64,000 nt of DNA. Source: an uncultured Acidimicrobiales bacterium (GTDB taxonomy: Bacteria > Actinomycetota > Acidimicrobiia > Acidimicrobiales > SHLQ01). Shown here one piece after another: positions 19,364 to 26,461 of the stretch; position 1 is the stretch's first letter; every line of letters begins with the position of its first letter. Location of the stretch: the NCBI GenBank assembly GCA_938038815.1, contig CALHTF010000099.1, forward strand, positions 1-64,000. The letters are read 5' to 3'. The position numbers and the translations under genes are program-made. The notes under the pieces were generated by a model. It did not search any database, was not told the origin of the DNA, and saw only the letters and a list, made by a program, of their open reading frames with translations.

Positions 19364-19836
19364 GAAGACTCACCCAAGTGTGGCTGGATCGACTCGACGT
19401 AGTCGACGAGCCGGCTTGCTACCTCGAAGGCCAGGTCGGGCTGATCGGGCTCGAGGTCCATCCAGACCTCGCTTAGCCGCCGCCAATCGCGGTTGCCGAG
19501 GAACTCACCGGCCTCGGCTTCACGACCGAGAACCTTCTTTGCCGACTTCTTGGCTTTGGCCGCCCGGGCGAGTGCTTGTTCGTTCTTCGACGGGTCGCCG
19601 AACTCGGCGTGGAAGCCAATCTCGATGGCGAACCGACCTTCGGGCTGGGGTTGGTCGGTATCGAGATGCCGGTAGGCGATGATCTGCGCTTCGAAATGGT
19701 CGCGTCGGGGTTTGTCGGCTGGTCCGAACCACACCTTCAGGCCGCGCCGGTGGGTGCGTTGTTGGTACTGGCCAAGGTCGTCGGGAACCATGGCCCGCAC
19801 GACCTCGCCAACCTGTTCGAACAGATGCAGTTGCAC
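19360..19836 (-). CDS. Conserved-looking hypothetical protein
   Basis: A 158-residue soluble protein starting with GTG (VQLHLFEQVGEVVRAMVPDDLGQYQQ), preceded by AGGAAAGCAGG as Shine-Dalgarno. It carries a Lys/Ala-rich helix (AKAKKSAKKVLG) and a Trp/Asp-rich end. No family was recognised. It is the last gene of a minus-strand run that starts with the selenoprotein and includes the YceI protein. The stop codon overlaps that of the acyl-CoA synthetase in CTAG. Confidence 0.68.
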   Translation of the reverse strand: MQLHLFEQVGEVVRAMVPDDLGQYQQRTHRRGLKVWFGPADKPRRDHFEAQIIAYRHLDTDQPQPEGRFAIEIGFHAEFGDPSKNEQALARAAKAKKSAKKVLGREAEAGEFLGNRDWRRLSEVWMDLEPDQPDLAFEVASRLVDYVESIQPHLGESS

Positions 19837-19892
19837 GCCTGCTTTCCTACACCATCGCAGCGGGTGGCGAGATGGCGAGATGGCGCAGCCCG

Positions 19893-20681
19893 CTACTGGG
19901 AAAAGACGAGCGAGAACTCCATGGTGGCCTCGGTGGTGTTGCCGATGGTGGCCTGGAAGTCTTCGAGCGCAATGTCGGTCGAGCCGGTGACCACGAACTT
20001 GTCGTCGATCACAACCGCTTGAAGCGCAATCGTGACCGAGCGGGTGATCTCCTTCACGGTCAGGTCGCCTACCGCGCTGAACGTGGTTTCTACGCCGGCG
20101 GCTGGGATCTCGCTGATGGAGATTGGCTCGGTGAGCACGAACGTGCTGGTGGTGTGCACGTTGGTTTCGAGTCCCTCGTCGCCCAAGTGGTCGTCGCGTA
20201 CCGAGCTGTCGCTGGTGAGCATGGTCATATCGCCGACGACGTTGACGGCGGTGATTTGGTCGTCGGTTGCGGTGAGCGTGCCGGTTACGCCCGGGGAGCG
20301 GCCGACGCTTTCGCCGGTGTTGCCGTCGGCCCGGTAACCAATGAACGTGGCGTCGCTTTCGATGACCGCCCATTCGCCAACGATCGAGTTGATCGACTCG
20401 CCTGCCGGTTCGGCAACGGTCTCGGCCTCGACCTCGGCCTCAACCTCGACCCCGGCCGCGTTGGCGGGGTTGGAGGGCGACGTGGTTTCGACGGGGTCCG
20501 TCTCGGCCGACGACTCACTAGCTACGGTCGCTACGGCGTCGCTGATCGATACCGGTTCGGGCTCGGGGGTGAGGAACCCAAGCCACCACGCCAGCCCAAC
20601 AGCAACCGCGACAACGGTAAGCCCGCCGCCAGCGAGCAGCTTGGTTCGCAGATTGGTCGAGGTGTTGGGTGAGGATTCCAT
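19893..20681 (-). CDS. Membrane-anchored YceI-family protein
   Basis: A 262-residue protein with one N-terminal membrane helix (LLAGGGLTVVAVAVGLAWWL), an acidic Glu/Val-rich linker, then a YceI-like lipocalin-type beta-barrel: WAVIESDATFIGYRA, TGTLTATDDQITAVNVVGD, LTVKEITRSVTIALQA and a closing IALEDF region. YceI proteins bind polyisoprenoid or related lipids in the cell envelope. The ATG at 20681 is chosen because upstream residues would not precede a membrane anchor sensibly. It lies 73 bp downstream of the thioredoxin-like selenoprotein on the same strand, so both may act in the same extracytoplasmic redox or lipid-protection process; that link is inference. Confidence 0.88.
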   Translation of the reverse strand: MESSPNTSTNLRTKLLAGGGLTVVAVAVGLAWWLGFLTPEPEPVSISDAVATVASESSAETDPVETTSPSNPANAAGVEVEAEVEAETVAEPAGESINSIVGEWAVIESDATFIGYRADGNTGESVGRSPGVTGTLTATDDQITAVNVVGDMTMLTSDSSVRDDHLGDEGLETNVHTTSTFVLTEPISISEIPAAGVETTFSAVGDLTVKEITRSVTIALQAVVIDDKFVVTGSTDIALEDFQATIGNTTEATMEFSLVFSQ

Positions 20682-20754
20682 ACGAGCAGTGTGGCGAACG
20701 AAGGTAGGAGCTTGGACGGAGTTAGCGAAGGTTTTGGTAAGAAGCGGGAAACCG

Positions 20755-21276
20755 CTAGTTCGCGATGAGGGCCTGCACGTCTTGCTCGAGCGACCCATAT
20801 CCGGTGGTGCGAGTGGTGCCGTCGTCGTTCACGAGCACATAGGTGCGTTGTTCGATCACGCCGAACCGACGCCACAAGTCGCCCGACTCATCGGGAATGT
20901 GTTCGATGAGGTCGGTGCCGGTGTCATCGACAAACTCGTTGATATCGCCAAGGCCGGCGAGCCCGGGCACGCCAACGATGTTGACCTGGTCGCCGTACTT
21001 CTCTGCAACTTCCACGACCGTGGAAGATTCACGACGTCAAAACGGTCACCAAGGTGCCCAGAACCAGAGCACGGTGTCTTGTCCTTCGAGCGAGCCGAGG
21101 TCGATCGTCTGCCCGGACACGGTGGCAAACTCGCCGGTGAAGAGCTCGTCTGCGGCTTCTGGTTCGGAGAACCCGCCCGACGACGAAACGGTCGACGCGG
21201 TGCCGCCACAGGCCGATGCAACGACCAGTAAGGCCAGCAGAGTCGCTAGCCAGCGACGCCTAGAAGAAGTGGACAT
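20755..21276 (-). CDS. Thioredoxin/TlpA-like lipoprotein with two in-frame UGA (putative UxxU selenoprotein)
   Basis: Read with UGA as selenocysteine, this is a 173-residue lipoprotein: MSTSSRRRWL, hydrophobic core, lipobox VASAC (C23), then a thioredoxin fold of the DsbE/MPT53 kind. Motif order is LGSLEGQDTVLWFWAPW, then UGA-Pro-Phe-UGA at residues 77-80, then RRESSTVVEVAEKYG and FVDDTGTDLIEHI. The family has CPFC at exactly this site, so both redox cysteines are replaced by UGA (21046-21048 and 21037-21039). The frame stays open on both sides and ends with TAG, not TGA. A SECIS-like hairpin follows. A normal gene caller will report two fragments (20755-21015 and 21046-21438). The usual cis-Pro site near the end (QPAF-like) reads QRTY. 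The alternative is a pseudogene, which would need two independent stops exactly at the two active-site codons. Confidence 0.86.
21009..21026 (-). promoter_or_regulatory. Putative bacterial SECIS hairpin
   Basis: On the minus-strand mRNA a perfect 7-bp stem (CUUCCAC with GUGGAAG) closes a 4-nt loop, GGUC. Bacterial SECIS elements lie just 3' of the UGA, within the coding sequence, and have one or more G at the start of the apical loop. The loop begins 17 nt after the second UGA and 26 nt after the first, both inside the usual range of about 16-37 nt, so a single element could serve both codons. Confidence 0.82.
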
Positions 21277-21370
21277 GAAAAGGGAACCCGGCACCTGCGC
21301 AGCGTATTTCATATCGACACGCAAAGCTTGGTGCCGTGACTCGGGGTTGTTTGGTGGGTAGGTTCCGGTC

Positions 21371-22213
21371 ATGGAGATCGTTCCCTCACCTACCGGACTC
21401 GGTGCGACCGTTCGAAACGTCGACTTGGGCCAAGACATCTCTCTCGATCTAGCGGACCAGATTCGAGCAGCCCTCGATATCCACGGTGTGTTGGCGTTTG
21501 TCGGCCAATCGCTCGACGACGATGGCCTAAAACGGGTCGCGGGGTTGTGGGGCGTGTCGCATCCGCATCCGGTGGCGGCGTTTCTGGGCGGAACCGAGAC
21601 AGTTTCGGTGGTGTTTAACGACGCCGAGCACCCACCGGCCGAAGGCGGCGACAGCCTGTTTCACACCGACTACTCGTTCACTAGTCAGATCCCCGACATC
21701 GCGGTGCTGCGATCGGTCACCGCGCCGGACGTGGGCGGCGCAACGACCTGGAGCGACGCGGCCGGAGCATTTCGTCGACTCGCGACCGCCGACGCCGATT
21801 TGGCCGAGCGGCTGCGAGGAATGCGGGCGACTCACGATCCCGGGCCGCGGTTTCGCCACGAGATGGAAGTTCGCATGGGCGCCGACTTGGCCGGCCGAGC
21901 CGACGAGCAGTTTGGGGCGGGGTCGCTTCATCCGGTCGTTGCCGTGCACCCGCGAACCGGGGAAGAGCTGTTGTTCGTCAACGCCGGGTTTACCCGTTCG
22001 ATCGAAGGACTGTCGGCCGATGATTCGCACGACCTGTTGCAACAGCTATTTGGGTTCTTCGATGGCGACGAGCAGTTCGAACACCGCTGGGTCGAGGGCG
22101 ACGTTGTCATCTGGGACGAACACCGCACGGTGCATCGCGGCTCGAGCGATTTCGGTACGAGACGGCGTGAGCTGCACCGTTGCACCGCAGGAGCCACGGC
22201 CCCGTCGAGATAA
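21371..22213 (+). CDS. TauD/TfdA-family Fe(II)/2-oxoglutarate dioxygenase
   Basis: A 280-residue non-haem iron oxygenase that uses 2-oxoglutarate and O2 to hydroxylate an unknown substrate. The iron triad is visible: HTD at 98-100 and the distal His near 255 in TVHRGSSDF. The 2-oxoglutarate-binding Arg lies near 266 in RRRELHR. The N-terminal GATVRNVDL and DIHGVLAF match the TauD fold. It is divergent from the selenoprotein gene, with under 100 bp between starts. Substrate (taurine, alkylsulfate, carnitine-like or other) cannot be told. Confidence 0.9.
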   Translation: MEIVPSPTGLGATVRNVDLGQDISLDLADQIRAALDIHGVLAFVGQSLDDDGLKRVAGLWGVSHPHPVAAFLGGTETVSVVFNDAEHPPAEGGDSLFHTDYSFTSQIPDIAVLRSVTAPDVGGATTWSDAAGAFRRLATADADLAERLRGMRATHDPGPRFRHEMEVRMGADLAGRADEQFGAGSLHPVVAVHPRTGEELLFVNAGFTRSIEGLSADDSHDLLQQLFGFFDGDEQFEHRWVEGDVVIWDEHRTVHRGSSDFGTRRRELHRCTAGATAPSR

Positions 22214-22308
22214 CGCCACCCCGTAGCTCGGCTAGCTTGGGCGATACTTTCCAGCACGGGCGCCCGAGGTCTCCACTATCGTCAGATCAGCGACCAGGGG
22301 GATACGCG

Positions 22309-22524
22309 ATGGACAGCGTCTACAACGTCATCGAGCTCATCGGCACCAGTGAGGAGTCGTGGGAGAAGGCAGCCACCGCCGCTATCGCCGAAGCAGCGAA
22401 AACTCTTCGAGACCTGCGGGTTGGCGAAGTGATCGAACAAGATTTACTGATCGAAGACGGCAAGGTGACACTTTTCCGCACCAAGATTCGCCTGTCGTTC
22501 AAGCACGAGTCGGACAATCACTAG
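22309..22524 (+). CDS. Dodecin family flavin-binding protein
   Basis: A 71-residue protein with the dodecin pattern: VYNVIELIGTSEESWEKAA, AIAEAAKTLRDLRVGEV and a closing beta strand FRTKIRLSFKHE. Dodecins assemble into dodecamers that store or quench flavins. The ATG follows a CAGGGGG Shine-Dalgarno. The next gene begins six bases after its stop and carries a second dodecin domain, so the two are almost certainly co-transcribed. Confidence 0.9.
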   Translation: MDSVYNVIELIGTSEESWEKAATAAIAEAAKTLRDLRVGEVIEQDLLIEDGKVTLFRTKIRLSFKHESDNH

Positions 22525-22529
22525 TCGCC

Positions 22530-23225
22530 ATGCCCAACCGTGTCGACAAGGTCATCCGTATCGTTGCGACCTCGCCTGCCTCGTGGTCCGAGGCCGCACG
22601 CAACGCGGTTAGCGAAGCGTCGAAGACGATCCATGGTCTCGCCACCGCTCGGCTTATCGATACCGACATTGTGGTTCGGGACTCCACCACGCTGTACCGG
22701 GTGAAGCTTGAGCTCCAGTTTCAGCTCGACCGAAACCGCACGGGCGCTTCCGGCGAGCGTATTCAGGTCCGCCGCTATCTCATCGTGGCCAACCAGACCC
22801 TCGCCAACGCCAGTCTCCAAGAGCTTGTGCAGGCGAAGCTCGACGAGTCGGCGGCCGAGTTCCATGTGCTGGTTCCCCAGACCGACCCGACCGCCGCAAA
22901 GTTCGACATCAGTGGCGTCATTTCCCCCAACATGTCCGCCCGCGCTCTCGACCGTCACGAGGTTGTTGTTGCCGAGGCCGAGCAGCGGCTGGTCTCGTTC
23001 CGTCGAACCTTCGAGGGTCTCGGTCCGAACCTGACGACCGAGATCGCAGCCGGCGACCCGGTCGCTGCGATACGGCGGATCATGGAACGTTCGAGCTTCG
23101 ACGAGATCATCATTTCAACGCTTCCGCCCGGCTCCTCCCGATGGCTCAAGCTCGACCTTCCAACCCGGATCGAACGAGCCTTTAACCTGCCGTTGACTAC
23201 CTTGGTGCAAACCAAAACCGACTAA
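22530..23225 (+). CDS. Dodecin-universal stress protein-like fusion
   Basis: A 231-residue protein. Residues 1-68 are dodecin-like (VDKVIRIVATSPASWSEAA, EASKTIHGLATARLIDTDI, YRVKLELQFQLD). From about residue 78 a separate alpha/beta domain begins (RRYLIVANQTLANASLQELV, FHVLVPQTDP) and ends DEIIISTLPPGSSRWLKLDL followed by RIERAFNLPLTTLV, which resembles the nucleotide-binding core of UspA-like proteins. It directly follows a free-standing dodecin with six intervening bases. A link between flavin binding and stress sensing is inference. Confidence 0.78.
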   Translation: MPNRVDKVIRIVATSPASWSEAARNAVSEASKTIHGLATARLIDTDIVVRDSTTLYRVKLELQFQLDRNRTGASGERIQVRRYLIVANQTLANASLQELVQAKLDESAAEFHVLVPQTDPTAAKFDISGVISPNMSARALDRHEVVVAEAEQRLVSFRRTFEGLGPNLTTEIAAGDPVAAIRRIMERSSFDEIIISTLPPGSSRWLKLDLPTRIERAFNLPLTTLVQTKTD

Positions 23226-23348
23226 CCCGATGTAGCCGGTGCGGTACTCGGCCCGGCGAAGGGTTGGCCAGTCAAGGCCCGGCAGCCAGCGCGATAGGCG
23301 ACGGCCCCGAACACGGCACCGATCGGCGCCAGCGCTTAGCTTGCGGAG

Positions 23349-24662
23349 ATGACTTCTTCTGAATCTGCACGATCGATTGCGCCTGCCACCGGCAAGCTCG
23401 GCGTTCTTACCCCGGGTATGGGTGCGGTTGCGTCCACGTTCATCGCCGGCGTGATCGCTGCACGTCAAGGGATCTCGCCCCCCATTGGCTCGATCGCCCA
23501 GATGGCCCACGTTCGGCTCGGTACCCGCGACGAAGGTCGCAACCCCAAAATCAAGGACTTCGTGCCGCTGGCCGAGCTTGACGACATCGTGTTTGGCGGT
23601 TGGGACCCCATTTCGCCCAACGCCATGGAAGCAGCGAAGACCGCCGGTGTTCTTGAAGGTAAGGACCTTGAGAGCATCTCGTCAGAGCTCGAAGGCATCA
23701 TCCCGATGGAAGCGGTGTTCGATCAGCGTTGGGTGAGCCGGCTCGAGGGTGTTCGGGTCAAGGACATTTCCAACAAGTGGGATCAGGCTGAAGCGCTCAT
23801 CGCCGACATTGCCCGGTTCCGGGAAGAGAACGACTGTGACCGGATGGTCATGGTGTGGTGCGGTTCGACCGAGGCGTATCAGGAGCCGTCGGCCGTGCAC
23901 GACACCGTTGCTTCGTTTGAGCAGGGTCTGCGCGACAACGACGACAACATCTCGCCGTCACAGATCTACTGCTACGCCGCCCTGCAGTCCGATGTGCCCT
24001 ACGCCAACGGTGCGCCGAACCTCACCACCGACCTCGACTGCATGGTCGAGCTTTCCAAGACCCGTGGTGTGCCGATTGCCGGCAAGGACTTCAAGACCGG
24101 CCAGACGCTGATGAAGACCATGCTGGCGCCGGGCTTTAAGGCCCGCATGCTCGGTATGCGTGGCTGGTATTCGACCAACATTTTGGGAAACCGCGACGGC
24201 GAGGTGCTCGACGATCCGGAGAACTTCAAAACCAAAGAGCAGTCGAAGCTGGGCGTGCTCGGCCACATCCTCCAGCCCGAGGTGTACCCCGAGCTGTACG
24301 GCAACATCGACCACGTGGTGCGGATCAACTACTACCCACCCCGCGGCGACAACAAAGAGGGCTGGGACGCCATCGACATCTACGGCTGGCTTGGCTACGA
24401 GATGCAGATCAAGGTCGACTTCCTGTGCCGCGACTCCATCCTGGCCGCTCCGATCGTGCTCGACCTTGCGTTGTTTATGGACCTGGCCCACCGGGCCGGC
24501 GAGAGCGGCGTGCAGGAATGGCTCAGCTTCTACCTCAAAGCACCCCAAGCGGCCGGCGACAACCCGGCCGAGCAGGACCTGTTCATCCAGCAAACCAAGC
24601 TTAAGAACACCTTGCGTGAATGGATGGGCGAACAGCCAGTAACCCACTCCGAGGCTGGTTGA
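23349..24662 (+). CDS. ino1: Inositol-3-phosphate synthase
   Basis: A 437-residue enzyme that converts glucose 6-phosphate to 1D-myo-inositol 3-phosphate with an internal NAD redox cycle, feeding phosphatidylinositol and mycothiol-type products in actinobacteria. Key motifs are visible: the NAD-binding GKLGVLTPGMGAVASTF near the N-terminus, MVWCGSTEAY, the catalytic-region motif GKDFKTGQTLMKTMLAPG, and the C-terminal VRINYYPPRGDNKEGWD. Length is slightly greater than the short actinobacterial type. GCGGAG stands before the ATG. Probably monocistronic; palindromes follow it. Confidence 0.95.
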   Translation: MTSSESARSIAPATGKLGVLTPGMGAVASTFIAGVIAARQGISPPIGSIAQMAHVRLGTRDEGRNPKIKDFVPLAELDDIVFGGWDPISPNAMEAAKTAGVLEGKDLESISSELEGIIPMEAVFDQRWVSRLEGVRVKDISNKWDQAEALIADIARFREENDCDRMVMVWCGSTEAYQEPSAVHDTVASFEQGLRDNDDNISPSQIYCYAALQSDVPYANGAPNLTTDLDCMVELSKTRGVPIAGKDFKTGQTLMKTMLAPGFKARMLGMRGWYSTNILGNRDGEVLDDPENFKTKEQSKLGVLGHILQPEVYPELYGNIDHVVRINYYPPRGDNKEGWDAIDIYGWLGYEMQIKVDFLCRDSILAAPIVLDLALFMDLAHRAGESGVQEWLSFYLKAPQAAGDNPAEQDLFIQQTKLKNTLREWMGEQPVTHSEAG

Positions 24663-24699
24663 TCTAGTCCGAGTCAGCCGTTTGCTCATGTGATCAACA

Positions 24700-24774
24700 C
24701 GCTCCCGCGGGAGCGTTTGGTCACCATACGTGGTGAAGCGTTCACCAGACGTGGCCCAGATGCTCCCGCGGGAG
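24700..24774. repeat. Palindrome cluster downstream of ino1
   Basis: Contains a perfect 16-bp palindrome CGCTCCCGCGGGAGCG (24700-24715), a perfect dyad TCACCATACGTGGTGA (24721-24736), a near copy of its left arm TCACCAGACGTGG (24742-24754), and a second GCTCCCGCGGGAG (24762-24774). It may terminate ino1 or act as an operator for the collagen-like gene. The rest of 24663-24934 shows no supported gene. Confidence 0.65.
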
Positions 24775-24934
24775 GGCCCCGTCCCTGCGCCGCGCTCGCA
24801 TCCAGCAATGAGCCTGCACGGGCACCCGGCCGCACTAGCGGTCTTGCAGACAATCGACGAGGAGTTGTGATGTAAGCGGAGGGTGCGCCTAACCTGCCGA
24901 GAGCGATCAGCGGGGTCGCGTGAAGGGGGCTCAC

Positions 24935-25582
24935 ATGAGCGGGTTGAAGCGTTTTGGTTCGATGCAGGCGATGCGCGGACTAGTGGTCGGATTGATCATC
25001 GGAGCGCTGGTCACTGGTGGCGTCGCTGTCGCCGCAAACGCCAACGGAAAGTATGCGGGTTGTATCGACTCGACCGGAACGTTGGTGAAAGTACAGGAGG
25101 GGAAGAAGCCGGCCACGAAGTGTTCGAGCGATGAAACCAAGATTGTCTGGAATGCCAAGGGTCGCCGCGGCAAGGTGGGCAAGACCGGCCCGCAAGGTGC
25201 GCAAGGCGAACCGGGCCAGCGGGGCGCCAAGGGCGAGCCGGGCCCGGTCGGCGAAACTGGTGAAACTGGCAACATCGGACCTCGAGGGCCCAAAGGCGAT
25301 ACAGGCGAGAGCCCAGCAATGGTTTTCTACAACGTTGGAGCCGAAGTGCTCGTTGAGCCTCAGACCAGTGACAACGTGACCGTTGTGTGTGATCGTCCGA
25401 ATAGCGCGGCCGTATCGGGCTTCGTCGTCGAGGAGGTCTTGCCGCCCAGTGTGACAATGGCGCCTCTGGATATCATCGGCGATGAAATGACGTTTCGGTA
25501 TCACAACCCCAACCCTGACGTTGATTTCGTTCAGGTCGTACTTCGTTGTCTCGAGGGCGGGGTCGACGCGACCCTCGACTAG
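24935..25582 (+). CDS. Exported collagen-like repeat protein
   Basis: A 215-residue protein with an N-terminal hydrophobic signal or anchor (MRGLVVGLIIGALVTGGVAVAA), a small Cys-containing segment, then an uninterrupted run of about 14 Gly-X-Y triplets (residues ~85-130: GKTGPQGAQGEPGQRGAKG and onward), then a compact beta-rich C-terminal domain with Cys pair. Bacterial collagen-like proteins form triple-helical surface stalks. AAGGGGG lies six bases before the ATG at 24935. A terminator-like hairpin follows. Confidence 0.85.
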   Translation: MSGLKRFGSMQAMRGLVVGLIIGALVTGGVAVAANANGKYAGCIDSTGTLVKVQEGKKPATKCSSDETKIVWNAKGRRGKVGKTGPQGAQGEPGQRGAKGEPGPVGETGETGNIGPRGPKGDTGESPAMVFYNVGAEVLVEPQTSDNVTVVCDRPNSAAVSGFVVEEVLPPSVTMAPLDIIGDEMTFRYHNPNPDVDFVQVVLRCLEGGVDATLD

Positions 25583-25617
25583 GCCGGTTGAGGCCTCGAA
25601 CCGCCAAAACCACACAA

Positions 25618-25653
25618 CCGCAGGCCTTGGCAGTTTCCTGCCTCGACCTGCGG
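25618..25653. terminator. Terminator hairpin, copy A
   Basis: Stem CCGCAGG with CCTGCGG encloses an inner GGCAG/CTGCC hairpin. Its sequence is nearly the same as 30421-30455 (one indel and one substitution over about 40 bp). It stands after the collagen-like gene and beside a tRNA-3'-end-like sequence. Confidence 0.7.
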
Positions 25654-25660
25654 ATGGTGC

Positions 25661-25712
25661 CGGTATCCCCCCGGATTTGAACCCAGAACCTGGCGATGAA
25701 GAGCGGTTGTGG
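25661..25712 (-). other. Degenerate tRNA 3'-end-like remnant
   Basis: On the minus strand it reads like an anticodon-arm end followed by CAGGTTCTGGGTTCAAATCC, very close to the T-arm of tRNA-Lys (43319-43394), but the 3' half of the T-stem and acceptor strand no longer pair. It sits in the same relation to terminator copy A as the better preserved remnant does to copy B, so I read it as an old attachment-site scar. Confidence 0.5.
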
Positions 25713-25725
25713 TGTGCGCTGTCGG

Positions 25726-26244
25726 TCAGGTGAGCTTGATGTCGACCGGAACTGCTCGACTCAAGGTGTGCCCGACCGGTGAGGTGCCGACCACCTTTTC
25801 GTGAAGTTCAGCGAGCTGTTCGACCGTGGCATCTGAGTCGATGTTCACGTTGACGCGCAGCCGCTCGTAACCGGCGTTGCCCTCGGGATTCAGGCCCAGA
25901 AAGGTGTGAAGGTTCAGGTCGCCTTCGAGGTCGATCGACAGGTCGTCGATGGTGATTCCCGCCGCCGTGGCGTTGGCGGCATACCCGACGGCTAAGCAGT
26001 TGCCGAGTGCTCCCAACAGCTGTTCGACCGGGTTTGGGCCAGCGTCGGAGCCGCCAAGCGATGGTGGCTCGTCGGACTGCGATGGGGCGAAGTTACGAAT
26101 GAGAGCCTGCGACTTGAAACCCTCCTGCCATTCGACACGGGCTTTCCATGTTGTCTCGGCGACAGCGGGCTCTTCTTGGATCTTTCCGGCCAGTCCGGCA
26201 ACTGCTGCGATGTCGACGTCGTTGATCTTGGTCTCGGTGCTCAT
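25726..26244 (-). CDS. OsmC-family protein
   Basis: A 172-residue OsmC/Ohr-fold protein. The core LGGSDAGPNPVEQLLGALGNCLAVGY carries the first conserved Cys. The second, normally in a CPV-type motif, is replaced: the sequence reads TSPVGHTLSRAVPV. Without the Cys pair it is unlikely to be a classical organic hydroperoxidase; a thiol-dependent or non-redox role is possible. It is divergent from a TetR regulator and a molybdopterin enzyme, which suggests shared control. A 17-bp palindrome lies in its promoter region. Confidence 0.88.
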   Translation of the reverse strand: MSTETKINDVDIAAVAGLAGKIQEEPAVAETTWKARVEWQEGFKSQALIRNFAPSQSDEPPSLGGSDAGPNPVEQLLGALGNCLAVGYAANATAAGITIDDLSIDLEGDLNLHTFLGLNPEGNAGYERLRVNVNIDSDATVEQLAELHEKVVGTSPVGHTLSRAVPVDIKLT

Positions 26245-26268
26245 GGCTACTCCCGTTAGGTCTCAATT

Positions 26269-26285
26269 GGAATTCCTATAATTCC
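26269..26285. promoter_or_regulatory. Palindrome in the OsmC/TetR divergent promoter region
   Basis: GGAATT-CCTAT-AATTCC, a perfect dyad 25 bp upstream of the OsmC start. Its place between osmC and the tetR operon makes it a candidate TetR operator; binding is inference. Confidence 0.4.
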
Positions 26286-26461
26286 GATCAGACTAGTCGG
26301 GATTTGTAAAACAAACGCTATTGAGCCTGCCCGTTTGTGGTGGGTGGTGTGCCGATGAGTTTGTCCCGCGAGAGTGTTCAAACCCGACCGCGGAGACGCC
26401 GTCGTCGAAGGGGCGGTCGACCGGTCACAAAGATACATACAGCGATGAATTAAAATGTGCT

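Noticed and set aside
19360-20373. 337-residue minus-strand frame
   Set aside because: The first half is Arg/His-rich out-of-frame translation of the YceI gene; the real gene starts at GTG 19836.
20755-21438. Selenoprotein region as a frameshifted or nonsense pseudogene
   Set aside because: Both fragments are in one frame, the only stops are two UGAs exactly at the two CxxC cysteine codons, and a SECIS-like hairpin follows. Random decay would not choose those sites.
24690-24875. 61-residue ORF after ino1
   Set aside because: It runs through the palindrome cluster and has Pro/Arg-rich low-quality sequence with no ribosome-binding site.
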